A stretch of 64,000 bases of DNA from JAPWJZ01 sp966211335 (GCA_966211335.1 CBIHNF010000001.1:2139029-2203028), one strand, 5' to 3'. Shown: positions 25,807-34,633, counted from the stretch's first letter. Translations and numbers: made by a program. Notes: generated by a model from the sequence alone, not told the origin.

Positions 25807-26361
25807 ATGCCCTGGCACTCCCCCTTCCCCTTCCCGATCCGCACCTCCGGCCATGCCGACGACCTGTTGGACGACGGGGTTGGTATCGTCGCCGTTCGCC
25901 CGCATATCGGTGCCTTTGGCGAGCCGCGCAAGAAGCATATGCACGAAGGTCTCGACCTTTACGCGCCCTGGAGCACGCCGGTGCTGGCGGTGGAAGACGG
26001 CGCGGTTGTCGCCGTCACGCCCCTGCGCGGCGGCACGACGCGGGACGATTACTGGCGCGACATGGAAGCCGTGCTTGTGGAAGGCAAAAGCGGCCTTGTC
26101 GTCTATAGCGAATTTGCGCCGCTGAAAACCCTGAAGCCCGCGCAGATGGTCAAGGCCGGTGAACAGGTGGGCACCCTCTACCCCGAAGGCTATACCTTCC
26201 GCCCCACCGCCAAGGATGGCCACGGCACCCATGCCTTCATGCATCTTGAATTGCACACCACCGGCACGCGCCTGCCGAGCGCATGGCAGCTCGGCAAGCC
26301 GCAGCCGAAAACGCTGCTCGACCCGACGCCACACCTGCTGGCGATTGCGGTTAAAAAGTAG
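25807..26361 (+). CDS. M23/LytM-like domain protein, 184 aa
   Basis: Seen: MHEGLDLYAPWSTPVLAVEDG, which keeps the HxxxD zinc-ligand spacing of M23 peptidases; YSEFAPLKTLKPAQMVKAGEQVG, the hairpin that follows in the family; and AFMHLELHTTG, aligning with the final HLHFE strand, where the second histidine is kept and the first is not. There is no signal peptide, unusual for a cell-wall hydrolase. It may be an intracellular or degenerate member. It is convergent with msrB with a 3-base gap. Confidence 0.65.
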   Translation: MPWHSPFPFPIRTSGHADDLLDDGVGIVAVRPHIGAFGEPRKKHMHEGLDLYAPWSTPVLAVEDGAVVAVTPLRGGTTRDDYWRDMEAVLVEGKSGLVVYSEFAPLKTLKPAQMVKAGEQVGTLYPEGYTFRPTAKDGHGTHAFMHLELHTTGTRLPSAWQLGKPQPKTLLDPTPHLLAIAVKK

Positions 26362-26364
26362 GCG

Positions 26365-26874
26365 TTACTTCGTCTCTTCCGGTTCAAACTTCAGCGCGAC
26401 GCCGTTGTTGCAGTAGCGCAGACCGGTCGGGTTCGGGCCGTCGTTGAAGACGTGGCCCTGGTGGCCGCCGCAGCGCGCGCAGTGATATTCCGTGCGCTGC
26501 ATGAACAGCTTATTATCAACGCTTGTCGCCACGTGGTTCGGGATGACATCGAAGAAGCTCGGCCAGCCGGTGCCGCTGTCAAATTTCTGGTTTGAGGTGA
26601 ATAGCGGGAAGCCGCAGCCGGCGCAGACGAATTTTCCCTCGCGGTGTTCGTTCAGCAGCGGGCTGGTGCCAGCGCGCTCCGTGCCTTCACAGCGCAGGAC
26701 GTCATACTGCTCGGGCGTCAGTTTCTTTTTCCATTCGTCGTCGCTCATTTTTATCTCCTCGATTTTTTCTTCTGAAAAAGCAGGGGTTGCGCTGTAAAAA
26801 CCCGCGGCAAGTGCGATGCCCGTCATCACGGCGCCGGTCAGGAAGCGGCGGCGGTTCATAAGACTATTGCTCAT
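26365..26874 (-). CDS. msrB: Exported peptide methionine sulfoxide reductase B
   Basis: 169 residues. The N-terminus has NRRRFLTGAVMTGIALAAG, a twin-arginine-type signal, fitting export by the Tat system whose genes lie at 49.7-51.0 kb. The body is MsrB: LTPEQYDVLRCEGTE, zinc-binding CAGCG and CARCGG pairs, GTGWPSF and the catalytic cysteine in RYCNNGVALKF (about residue 155). It reduces methionine-R-sulfoxide and complements the exported MsrA. Confidence 0.95.
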   Translation of the reverse strand: MSNSLMNRRRFLTGAVMTGIALAAGFYSATPAFSEEKIEEIKMSDDEWKKKLTPEQYDVLRCEGTERAGTSPLLNEHREGKFVCAGCGFPLFTSNQKFDSGTGWPSFFDVIPNHVATSVDNKLFMQRTEYHCARCGGHQGHVFNDGPNPTGLRYCNNGVALKFEPEETK

Positions 26875-26949
26875 ATTTAAAGTCCTCCTGCCAGACTATT
26901 CGGGCCGCACGCCCGAAAGGTTACTTCATCAAGCTAGGCCGCCCGTGGC

Positions 26950-26984
26950 CAAATAAAAAGCCCTCCGGCAAGGGAGGGCTTTTT
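26950..26984 (-). terminator. Terminator of the 254-aa exported protein gene
   Basis: Arms AAAAGCCCTCC (26956-26966) and GGAGGGCTTTT (26974-26984) with a short loop; A- and T-runs on both sides, so it can act in both directions. Confidence 0.8.
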
Positions 26985-27004
26985 ATCAGGAGAAATCAAT
27001 AGCC

Positions 27005-27769
27005 TTACGGCTGGATAGCCGGGTCTTTCGGGCTGAGACCGAAGTTCGCCGGGTTCGGCGCCGCAATCTTGCCGCCGGAGGTGGCCGCTTTCAGCTGTGC
27101 GTCCTGATAGGCGCGCACAAGGCGGTCATGCTGCTGTTCGGGCGTCAGAGCACCGGTGCCCGGCTTAGCACTGACCTGCTGCGTTTCAACGCGCTGGGCT
27201 TGGCTTTGCTTCAGCTGGACGCCGTACTGGCGCGCCCATTGATTATCAATATTGGCTTCAATGCGAAGCTTTTGCTCATTTTCGCGGATACGAGCCGCGT
27301 CGTAGATCGCTTGGGTTTTGATGATGGCCGCGCGGTATTGCGCTTCCACAGCATTCGCCTGACCCGCAACGGCACCCCACTGAGTGATAGCGCCAAGTCC
27401 ATGCGGCTTGTTGCGCTGGTTCGCGATGCGGGAGCCATAGCCAACTTCTTTGGACAGCTGGGTCTGATGCCAAGCTTCTGTTTTGGCGAGGTCAGCCTGC
27501 TCACGCGCATCCAAAGAAGCAAGGCGGCCGGCGCTCAATTCTTCCTGGTCGCGAATCTGTTGTTGGTATGTGGGATTGCCGGACCACGGATGCTGCGGGC
27601 GGTAATTTTGCGTCTGGCTCTGGCCGTCATTATTATAGTAGCCGCCATTGCTCTGGGCCTGTGCGTTGGAAGAAACGCCGGCCATCAGTGCGACAGATGT
27701 CACGCCCAGCAGAACCGCTTTGCGGAAACTCGTCGAAAGCCAGCCTTTTTTCTGTTTATCGTTATCCAT
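27005..27769 (-). CDS. Exported Gln-rich helical protein, 254 aa
   Basis: Start at 27769 before MDNDKQKKGW; the frame runs 26 codons further through a small tandem repeat and is not supported. The signal peptide is KAVLLGVTSVALMAGVSSNAQAQ. The mature protein begins with a Gly/Tyr/Asn/Gln-rich stretch and continues as long charged Ala/Gln helices, with a Pro-rich tail ending DPAIQP. Family not recognised; periplasmic, probably elongated. Position upstream of msrB and downstream of parE gives no functional hint. Confidence 0.7.
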   Translation of the reverse strand: MDNDKQKKGWLSTSFRKAVLLGVTSVALMAGVSSNAQAQSNGGYYNNDGQSQTQNYRPQHPWSGNPTYQQQIRDQEELSAGRLASLDAREQADLAKTEAWHQTQLSKEVGYGSRIANQRNKPHGLGAITQWGAVAGQANAVEAQYRAAIIKTQAIYDAARIRENEQKLRIEANIDNQWARQYGVQLKQSQAQRVETQQVSAKPGTGALTPEQQHDRLVRAYQDAQLKAATSGGKIAAPNPANFGLSPKDPAIQP

Positions 27770-27803
27770 GAACACTACCCGTTTGCCGTTGATTGTTGAT
27801 CCC

Positions 27804-27840
27804 GAAAGCCTCTGGCACGAAAGCCTCTGGCACGAAAGCC
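27804..27840. repeat. 15-base tandem repeat, about 2.5 copies
   Basis: GAAAGCCTCTGGCAC occurs at 27804-27818 and 27819-27833, followed by a 7-base partial copy at 27834-27840. It lies upstream of the start at 27769. Confidence 0.9.
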
Positions 27841-27956
27841 GAAGCACACCCTAACCCAATAGTCCCGAATTGTTGACTTAAGTCATAGGATATATGCGGT
27901 TACCCCATTTGTCAATTTAGTTTGCATAAGCGCGAGTTATGTAATGGATTAATTCA

Positions 27957-29936
27957 TTAAATATCAATGTCTTGGACGAAGGTCGCGTTTTCCTGGATAA
28001 ACTCGAAACGCGCTTCGGGATTCTTGCCCATGAGGCGGTCGATGAGCTGCGCGGTGCCGCCTTCGGCCTTTTTAAAGGCATCAATACTTTGTTCGGCTAG
28101 CGGCAGCGTGATGCGGATAAGCGTGCGCTTGCTCATATCCATCGTGGTTTCTTTCAGCTGGGCGGCAGGCATTTCACCCAAGCCTTTGAAGCGGCTGATA
28201 TCTACCTTCTTGCGGTTCTTGAAGGTGGTTTTCAGGAGCTCATCTTTATGCGCATCGTCGCGGGCATAGACGGATTCCCCGCCCGCCGAGAGGCGATACA
28301 GCGGCGGCAGCGCGAGATACAGGGCGCCACTGACGATGAGCGCGCGCATTTCCTGATAAAACAGCGTGATCAGGAGCGAGGCAATGTGTGCGCCATCGAC
28401 GTCGGCGTCGGTCATTATAATGACACGCTCATAGCGCAGCTTGTCGAGGCTGAAATCTTTGCCCGTGCCGCAGCCGAGCGCTTGAATAAGGTCGGAGATT
28501 TCCTGGTTGCCGCGGATTTTATCGGAGGTGGCGGAGGCGACGTTCAGAACCTTACCGCGCAGGGGCAAAATGGCCTGCGTTTCGCGGTTGCGGGCCTGCT
28601 TGGCGGAGCCGCCGGCGGAATCCCCTTCGACGATAAATATTTCAGTGCCTTCGGAGGTTTTTCTTGCGCAATCTGCGAGCTTGCCCGGCAGGCGCAATTT
28701 GCGCGTCGCGGATTTGCGCGACATTTCCTGCTGGTCTTTGGCGCGCCGGCGCTCTTCCGCCACCTGAATAAGATAATCGAGGAGGTATTTACTGGCGGCG
28801 TTGTCGCCGGTCAGCCAGTGCTCGAAATTGTCCTTCACCGAGGTTTCGATAAGACGGGTCGCATTGGCGGAGGTCAGCTTTTCCTTGGTCTGGCCTTGGA
28901 ATTGGGGATCGCGGATGAAGATGGAAAGCAGGACCGTCGCGGAGCCGAAAATATCGTCCGGCGTCAGAATGCCCGCCTTCTTGTTATTCACCATATCCGC
29001 ATAGCTTTTGAGGCCTTTGGAGAGGGCCGAGCGCAGACCCTGCACATGGGTGCCGCCTTCCGGCGTCGGGATGGTGTTGCAGTAGGAGGTGAGGAAGCCT
29101 TCTTCCTCCTCTTCCGTCCAGGCGATGGCGAATTCGCAGCGGCCTTCGCCATCCGGGAATTCGACTGAGCCATAAAACGGCTTCGGCGTCAGGGAGGTCT
29201 TGCCCTCAACCAATGAATAAAGATAGTCGAGAATACCATTGGGAAACTTGATAACTTCTTCGGAAGGCACGCCGGGGTGTTTTTTCAGCACCTCTTCATC
29301 ACAGCTCCAGGCGATTTCAACGCCGCGATAGAGATAGGCCTTGGAGCGCGCGAGTTTATAGCAAATCATCGGGCTGAATTCAGCGCCGCTACCGAAGATT
29401 TCAACGTCCGGCACGAAGGTCACTTGCGTGCCCTGCTCTTTCGTCGCGCCCAGCTTTTTCAGTTTGGTCGTCGGCTTGCCGCGGCTGTAAATCTGCTGGT
29501 AATGCTCTTTACCTTTGAAGACTTCAACGTTCAGCTCCGTGGAGAGGGCGTTGACGACGGAGGAGCCGACGCCGTGCAGACCGCCGGAGGTGTTATAAAC
29601 CTTGCCGCTGAACTTGCCGCCGGAGTGCAGCGTCGTGAAAATGACTTCAAGCGCCGATTTGCCGGGGAATTTGGGGTGGTTGTCGACGGGAATGCCACGG
29701 CCATTATCCCGAATACGGACACGGTTGCCGGTGCCGAGGTGAATTTCGATGCGGGAGGCATAACCGGCGACGGCTTCATCCATGGCGTTGTCGAGGATTT
29801 CGGAGACAAGGTGGTGCATGGCGCGCTCGTCCGTGCCGCCAATATACATGCCGGGGCGTTTCCGGACGGGCTCTAACCCTTCCAGTACCTCAATGTCTTC
29901 GGCCGAATAGTCTTTTTTGGAGCTCGGATTTGCCAC
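27957..29936 (-). CDS. parE: DNA topoisomerase IV subunit B
   Basis: At 659 residues, ParE size rather than the longer GyrB. The GHKL ATPase domain shows EILDNAMDEA (catalytic Glu and Mg-binding Asn), IRDNGRGIPVD and GGLHGVGSSVVNAL; the Toprim domain shows EGDSAGGSAKQ, LPLRGKVLNV and IIMTDADVDG. It pairs with ParC to decatenate daughter chromosomes. The parC gene is not in this window. Confidence 0.95.
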   Translation of the reverse strand: MANPSSKKDYSAEDIEVLEGLEPVRKRPGMYIGGTDERAMHHLVSEILDNAMDEAVAGYASRIEIHLGTGNRVRIRDNGRGIPVDNHPKFPGKSALEVIFTTLHSGGKFSGKVYNTSGGLHGVGSSVVNALSTELNVEVFKGKEHYQQIYSRGKPTTKLKKLGATKEQGTQVTFVPDVEIFGSGAEFSPMICYKLARSKAYLYRGVEIAWSCDEEVLKKHPGVPSEEVIKFPNGILDYLYSLVEGKTSLTPKPFYGSVEFPDGEGRCEFAIAWTEEEEEGFLTSYCNTIPTPEGGTHVQGLRSALSKGLKSYADMVNNKKAGILTPDDIFGSATVLLSIFIRDPQFQGQTKEKLTSANATRLIETSVKDNFEHWLTGDNAASKYLLDYLIQVAEERRRAKDQQEMSRKSATRKLRLPGKLADCARKTSEGTEIFIVEGDSAGGSAKQARNRETQAILPLRGKVLNVASATSDKIRGNQEISDLIQALGCGTGKDFSLDKLRYERVIIMTDADVDGAHIASLLITLFYQEMRALIVSGALYLALPPLYRLSAGGESVYARDDAHKDELLKTTFKNRKKVDISRFKGLGEMPAAQLKETTMDMSKRTLIRITLPLAEQSIDAFKKAEGGTAQLIDRLMGKNPEARFEFIQENATFVQDIDI

Positions 29937-30105
29937 GTTGTCTTCCCGGTTTTCCTTATTGATTCATGTAATCTAGTGATTTTGAACAGCCTGCGCAACC
30001 CTTGAGACGGCCAAGTCAGCGCTTCATGGACATGCGAGCCCGCCGCGTTATATAATGAAGGGAGCGATAAAAACCAGTCTTTTTAATGGAATGAGCCAGA
30101 CCTTT

Positions 30106-30513
30106 ATGTCCCGTGACAAGCCGGATTACGATACCTGCCCCGCCCTTCGTACCATCGCCATGCCGGCGGATGCGAATGCCAACGGGGATATTTTCGGCGG
30201 CTGGCTGCTGTCCCAGATGGACTTGGCCGGTGCCGTGGTGGCGACGCAGAAGTCGCGCTCCCGTATTGCGACCGTCGGCATCGAGGCCATGACCTTCAAG
30301 GCGCCCGTCCATGTCGGCGACGAAGTCAGCTTCTACGCGCGTGTGGAGCGCATCGGCCGCACCTCCATCACCGTCACCATCGAAAGCTGGGCCCGCTCCC
30401 GCATGGGGGATTCTGAGGCGCGCAAGGTGACCGAAGGAAAATTTACCTATGTCGCCATCGACGAAGACCGCAAACCCATTCCCATCACCCGCGATCCATC
30501 ACAGCCCGTTTAA
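30106..30513 (+). CDS. yciA: YciA-type acyl-CoA thioesterase
   Basis: Hot-dog fold: LRTIAMPADANANGDIFGGW is the family signature (Asn/Asp catalytic region), followed by GIEAMTFKAPVHVGDEVSFY. I start at 30106 because it leaves the usual 13 residues before the LRTIAMPAD strand; ATGs at 30055 and 30091 are alternatives. It hydrolyses acyl-CoA thioesters in the cytoplasm. The next gene starts 15 bases downstream and may be cotranscribed. Confidence 0.9.
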   Translation: MSRDKPDYDTCPALRTIAMPADANANGDIFGGWLLSQMDLAGAVVATQKSRSRIATVGIEAMTFKAPVHVGDEVSFYARVERIGRTSITVTIESWARSRMGDSEARKVTEGKFTYVAIDEDRKPIPITRDPSQPV

Positions 30514-30528
30514 AGGTCCAGTAAAATC

Positions 30529-31740
30529 ATGACGCAACGCCAGACGAAAATTTTCCGCGCCGCCCTGATGGGTGCCATGGCCGCCGTTTTATTTGTCGGC
30601 ATCGGCATCAGCGCCTATGCCGCCGCCCTGCCCCCCGGCACCGCCGCCGAAAACCCGCTGCTCCGCCGCGTACTGTTCGGCTTCGGCGAGGATAAAAAAC
30701 CCGTCGCCGCCGCGCCGAAGGAACACCCCATCCACGACGATGCCGCTTTTACCGCCCAGACCAAAGCCTATGGCATGATGCCCTACAGCAAGGCAGAGCT
30801 TGAATTTGAAATATTCATCCCGAAGGACTGGACGGAAGCGGAAATCGCGCAATCGCTACAGGATACCTCGACCCAATCCATCATCGGCGATATCGCCAAA
30901 TACACTAGTCCCATGATCGGCACCCTGCAGGTAGAAATTGTTGTGCAGGCACTTCACCTGGAGCATGAAACCACTGCGCGCAGCTGGCTAAAGAACTACT
31001 TCCTCAGCAACGGCTGGTCGCTGCAGAGCGATGTGACACCCGACGGCGATAAAATCGCCTCCGCTTATTACGTCTCGGCCGGCCTCAACGGCGCGCCCAG
31101 CACATATGAGTACGCAACCGCGCATATCAGCGGCTCCTACGTTCTCGTCGCCACCTTCCGCACGCCGCTGCCGCTGAAAGACTACGTGAAGTACCTGCAG
31201 AAAAAGACCATCGACAGCTTCCGCATTTTGTATCCGAAGGAAGACCCGATCGAGGAGCAGAAAGTCTTCACGCTCGTCGACTCCATCAAATTCGACTATC
31301 CGGCATCCTGGGATGTCGTGTCGTCAGACTTCCGCGACATGAACCGCTTGAGCGTCCACCTGCAGAGCAAGTCGCTGTCGCAAATCATCGACGGCTTCGT
31401 TCGCTTCGTCGCCATTCGCCGCAACCGCAACACCGATATCCGCGAGGAAATCGAGGAGCAGAAAAAATATTTCGATCAGGTGATGAAGCTGAAGTTCCTC
31501 AAAATGCTCTCGAGTGGAAAGTCGCCGGTTTACGACCGCTTTATGTTCAACCGCTACGAGGTCTATGATGTCCAGAACCTGAAGGGCACGGGCAACGTGC
31601 AGGAGATCCACCTTCTCGCCCTCGGCGATAAGGACTGGTACATCTTCGCCTTCCTCTTCACTCCGAAGGAATCCACCAGCCTCGAAACCTGGGGCCGCAA
31701 CACCCAGACCTTCCAGGAAATCATGAAGTCGATTAAGTAA
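30529..31740 (+). CDS. Exported hypothetical protein, 403 aa
   Basis: A hydrophobic N-terminus (AALMGAMAAVLFVGIGISAYA) serves as signal or anchor. The mature part has two similar alpha/beta halves: the first with FEIFIPKDWTEAEI and YVLVATFRTPLP, the second with IKFDYPASWDVVSSDF and DWYIFAFLFTP, suggesting an internal duplication of a domain in which a strand leads to a P-x-x-W turn. Family not recognised. Periplasmic or membrane-attached. Confidence 0.7.
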   Translation: MTQRQTKIFRAALMGAMAAVLFVGIGISAYAAALPPGTAAENPLLRRVLFGFGEDKKPVAAAPKEHPIHDDAAFTAQTKAYGMMPYSKAELEFEIFIPKDWTEAEIAQSLQDTSTQSIIGDIAKYTSPMIGTLQVEIVVQALHLEHETTARSWLKNYFLSNGWSLQSDVTPDGDKIASAYYVSAGLNGAPSTYEYATAHISGSYVLVATFRTPLPLKDYVKYLQKKTIDSFRILYPKEDPIEEQKVFTLVDSIKFDYPASWDVVSSDFRDMNRLSVHLQSKSLSQIIDGFVRFVAIRRNRNTDIREEIEEQKKYFDQVMKLKFLKMLSSGKSPVYDRFMFNRYEVYDVQNLKGTGNVQEIHLLALGDKDWYIFAFLFTPKESTSLETWGRNTQTFQEIMKSIK

Positions 31741-31747
31741 GTTTTCC

Positions 31748-32197
31748 TTACTGCATCTTGTCGCGGAAGTTCAGCAGAAGCTGTTTTGCATGCGATTTGG
31801 CTTCGCCGCGGAAGTGTTCGGGTAGGCCGGGGTCGCGCAGGAAGTTTGTGTAGGCCTCGAGGGTCGGGATCTCGCCCTCGTGCCGATCGATAAACCCCAT
31901 ATGCCACTGGTCGAATTCGCGGGCCTCGATCGGCTCGTCCAGCAGCGTGATCAGCTGATGATGCGTATTGTCGTTCGAGATGTTGTGGAACAGGCGGCGC
32001 AGCGGTTCGTGCGGGCCCTCAATGGTCTGGATGAAGCAGCCTGACTTGTAGAGCAGCATACCGGTAATGCCGTATTGCAGGTTCCGCACCCGGCTGCCGT
32101 CGAGGAGGCTGACAAGCGACTCCCTCTCCAGCATTTTCTTCGCCGAGCTGACATAGGTAATGCTGTGCACCACACTCTCCGCGATTAAAAGTTCCAT
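31748..32197 (-). CDS. Single-domain BLUF blue-light sensor, 149 aa
   Basis: The flavin-binding residues of BLUF are all visible counting from the ATG at 32197: Tyr15 in ITYVSSA, Asn39 in RNLQYGITGMLLY, Gln57 in FIQTIEGP, and the WHMGF segment (Trp98, Met100). A helical C-terminal cap of about 40 residues follows and there is no output domain, so it must signal by protein contact. The start lacks a strong ribosome-binding site; the frame extends 55 codons upstream through the glnA terminator and is not credible. It is downstream of glnA on the same strand but behind a strong terminator. Confidence 0.9.
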   Translation of the reverse strand: MELLIAESVVHSITYVSSAKKMLERESLVSLLDGSRVRNLQYGITGMLLYKSGCFIQTIEGPHEPLRRLFHNISNDNTHHQLITLLDEPIEAREFDQWHMGFIDRHEGEIPTLEAYTNFLRDPGLPEHFRGEAKSHAKQLLLNFRDKMQ

Positions 32198-32246
32198 GTT
32201 CAGAACGGTTAACAGTTCAAATACGAATATAGCTCCCTTGAAAAGC

Positions 32247-32285
32247 AAAAAAAAGCGCCCCCGTCGACAAAATGCGACGGGGGCG
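32247..32285 (-). terminator. Terminator of glnA
   Basis: An 11-base stem, CGCCCCCGTCG (32256-32266) with CGACGGGGGCG (32275-32285). On the minus strand it is followed by eight T (complement of 32247-32254). Confidence 0.9.
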
Positions 32286-32312
32286 TTGGTGTAGTTTATG
32301 GCTTTGGTCGAA

Positions 32313-33788
32313 TTAAACGGAGTAATACATCGCGAATTCAATCGGATGCGGCATGGTTTCATAGGCCTTCGTTTCGGCGTAGCGGAGTTCCAGGTACGCG
32401 TCGATGAAGTCTTTGGTGAAGACGCCGCCCTTCAGCAGGAAGTCGTGGTCGTCGCGCAGGGCGTCGAGCGCCTCGCGGAGCGAACCGCAGACCGTCGGGA
32501 TTTCCGACAGTTCTTCCGGCGGCAGGTCATAAAGGTTTTTGTCCATGGCGTCGCCCGGGTGGATCTTCTTCTGGATGCCGTCAAGGCCCGCCATCAGCAT
32601 CGCTGCGAAGGCAAGGTAGGTGTTGGCGGCGGGATCCGGGAAGCGGACTTCGACGCGCTTGCCCTTGGGGTTCGCGGCGAACGGGATGCGGCAGGACGCC
32701 GAGCGGTTGCGGGCGGAGTATGCCAGCAGCACGGGCGCCTCATACCCCGGCACCAGTCGCTTATAGCTGTTCGTAGTGGGGTTGGTGATGGCGTTCAGCG
32801 CTTTTGCGTGACGGATGATGCCGCCGATGTAGTAAAGGCAGGTGTCCGACAGGTCCGCATAGCCCGAACCCGCGAAAAGCGACTTGCCAGCTTTCCACAG
32901 CGACTGGTGGACGTGCATGCCGGAGCCATTGTCGCCAAAGACAGGCTTCGGCAGGAAGGTCGCCGTCTTGCCATAGGCATGGGCCACGTTGTGGACGACG
33001 TATTTGTAAAGCTGCATGTTGTCGGCTGAATCGACGAGGGTCGAGAATTTAAGACCCAGCTCGACCTGCGCCGGTGCGACTTCATGGTGGTGCTTTTCCA
33101 TCGGCACGCCCATGGCGGCGAGGATGGAGGTCATCTCCCCGCGCATGTCGTTGGAGCTGTCGATCGGCTGGACGGGGAAGTAGCCGCCCTTGATGCCCGG
33201 CCGGTGCGCCATGTTGCCGCCTTCATAGGCGCGGTTGGAGTTGTAGGGGCCTTCGATCGAGTCAATTTCATAGGACACGCGGTTCATCGAAACATCGATG
33301 CGCACGTCGTCGAAAATGAAGAACTCGGCTTCGGGGCCGAAATAGCCTGTATCGGCGATGCCGGTGGAGCGGAGGTAGTTTTCAGCGGCGCGCGCAATCG
33401 AGCGCGGGTCGCGGCTGTAAGGCTGGCCGGTCGAGGGCTCGTAGACGTCGCAGAAAACATCAAGCGTCGGGATGGCGGAGAACGGGTCCAGCACGGCGGT
33501 CGTGAGGTCGGGCTGCAAAATCATGTCGGATTCGTTGATGGCTTTCCAGCCGGCGATCGAGGAGCCGTCAAACATGATGCCGTCGTTCAGCAGATCTTCG
33601 TCAACGGTCGAGATATGCTGCGCCGTGTGCTGCAGCTTGCCGCGCATATCGGTGAAACGGAAGGCGACGTATTCGATATCATGTTCTTTCACGAGCTTAA
33701 AGAAGGTCGCGAAGTCATGGCCGCCGCTTTTTACCTTCACGGGGGAATTCTTCATCTTCACTTTTGCCTTGACGCTGCTCTTTGCCAT
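32313..33788 (-). CDS. glnA: Glutamine synthetase, type I
   Basis: 491 residues including about 20 extra basic N-terminal residues. Signatures: FTDMRGKLQH, FDGSSIAGW, FGPEAEFFIFDD, HHHEVAPAQVE, DNGSGMHVHQSLW, RVEVRFPDPAANTYLA, and the adenylylation tyrosine in KNLYDLPPEE (Tyr420). It condenses ammonia and glutamate to glutamine using ATP. AGGAG precedes the ATG, and glnB lies 51 bases upstream, so the pair is transcribed from the sigma-54 promoter. Confidence 0.97.
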   Translation of the reverse strand: MAKSSVKAKVKMKNSPVKVKSGGHDFATFFKLVKEHDIEYVAFRFTDMRGKLQHTAQHISTVDEDLLNDGIMFDGSSIAGWKAINESDMILQPDLTTAVLDPFSAIPTLDVFCDVYEPSTGQPYSRDPRSIARAAENYLRSTGIADTGYFGPEAEFFIFDDVRIDVSMNRVSYEIDSIEGPYNSNRAYEGGNMAHRPGIKGGYFPVQPIDSSNDMRGEMTSILAAMGVPMEKHHHEVAPAQVELGLKFSTLVDSADNMQLYKYVVHNVAHAYGKTATFLPKPVFGDNGSGMHVHQSLWKAGKSLFAGSGYADLSDTCLYYIGGIIRHAKALNAITNPTTNSYKRLVPGYEAPVLLAYSARNRSASCRIPFAANPKGKRVEVRFPDPAANTYLAFAAMLMAGLDGIQKKIHPGDAMDKNLYDLPPEELSEIPTVCGSLREALDALRDDHDFLLKGGVFTKDFIDAYLELRYAETKAYETMPHPIEFAMYYSV

Positions 33789-33839
33789 TTTTTTCTCCTG
33801 TTGTGGCTAGGTAGTTCGTTTGTTTTAAGTCGTTAAATC

Positions 33840-34178
33840 CTAAATCGCTTCTTTGCCGCGCTCGCCGGTGCGGACGCGGATGACGTTCTCGACCGGCATG
33901 ATAAAAATCTTTCCATCGCCGATGCGGCCGGTCTTGGCCGCCGCCTCAATGGCTTCAATCACGTCATCGACCTGCCCGTTTTCCACGACGCATTCGATTT
34001 TTACCTTGGGCAGGAAATCGACGACATATTCGGCGCCGCGATAAAGCTCGGTATGGCCCTTCTGGCGGCCGAAGCCGCGCACTTCCGTCACCGTCATGCC
34101 CTGCACGCCGACTTCATGAAGGGCTTCCTTCACTTCATCCAGCTTGAACGGCTTGATAATCGCCTCGATCTTTTTCAT
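33840..34178 (-). CDS. glnB: Nitrogen regulatory protein P-II
   Basis: 112 residues from the ATG at 34178, which gives the standard MKKIEAIIKPFKLDEVKEAL start; the earlier ATG at 34184 sits on the ribosome-binding site. The T-loop GHTELYRGAEY has the uridylylation tyrosine at position 51, and GRIGDGKIFIMPVE and IRVRTGERG bind ATP and 2-oxoglutarate. It senses nitrogen and carbon status and controls GlnA adenylylation and NtrB/NtrC. Confidence 0.97.
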   Translation of the reverse strand: MKKIEAIIKPFKLDEVKEALHEVGVQGMTVTEVRGFGRQKGHTELYRGAEYVVDFLPKVKIECVVENGQVDDVIEAIEAAAKTGRIGDGKIFIMPVENVIRVRTGERGKEAI

Positions 34179-34209
34179 GCGCATCCCTGTTTTAAAGCCG
34201 CCCTTTGAT

Positions 34210-34225
34210 TGCACAGGCTGTGCCA
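34210..34225 (-). promoter_or_regulatory. Sigma-54 promoter of glnB-glnA
   Basis: Minus strand reads TGGCAC-N5-GTGCA, matching the -24/-12 consensus TGGCACG-N4-TTGC with GG and GC at the required spacing; only two bases of the consensus differ. The start of transcription would be about 20 bases before the glnB ATG. A 15-base perfect palindrome centred in GCCTAA-TAT-TTAGGC (34309-34323), about 100 bases upstream, is a possible activator site but is not a good NtrC match. Confidence 0.75.
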
Positions 34226-34226
34226 A

Positions 34227-34633
34227 GTTAAAAAAGGCATTAATGCATTGATATTACTAACTATATTTGATTTTACATTATCAAGCGCTGCCTTATTTAT
34301 AAGCAGGTGCCTAATATTTAGGCGCGGGGAGAACAAGATTCGTTGATATTGAACGCTTGTACATAAACTCTAAAAAACGGCAGTGAAAAAATTTACTACA
34401 GAGGGCCGAATTTCATACCTATGTCTGCCGCGCCACGAAGATGGCGGGAATTTATCTCAATTTTTACTCACCTTTAAGCGATGCAATAAATATTTTCGGA
34501 AAAGCGATATTTTTCAGGGAACCAAATTGCAACTTCGCTTAGTCATTCGTTAAGGAATTCCCCGTATAAACGAAAATGGTACAGGAGCCAGAACGCGCTC
34601 CCTCGAACTTTTTGGGTAGAAAAGGAATTTCAG
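34227..34633. other. Intergenic control region between glnB and the RTX gene
   Basis: About 400 bases with no gene, AT-rich. It holds the upstream part of the glnB control region on the left and the leader of the RTX gene on the right, with AAAGGAAT before the ATG at 34634. I could not identify a convincing promoter for the RTX gene. Confidence 0.5.

Noticed and set aside
30055..30105. Longer N-terminus of the YciA-type thioesterase
   Set aside because: The extra 17 residues are not part of the family, and the first ATG lies within a TATAAT-like sequence without a ribosome-binding site.
34309..34323. NtrC binding site upstream of glnB
   Set aside because: The palindrome is perfect, but it lacks the TGCAC/GTGCA ends expected of NtrC sites; kept only as a possible activator site.
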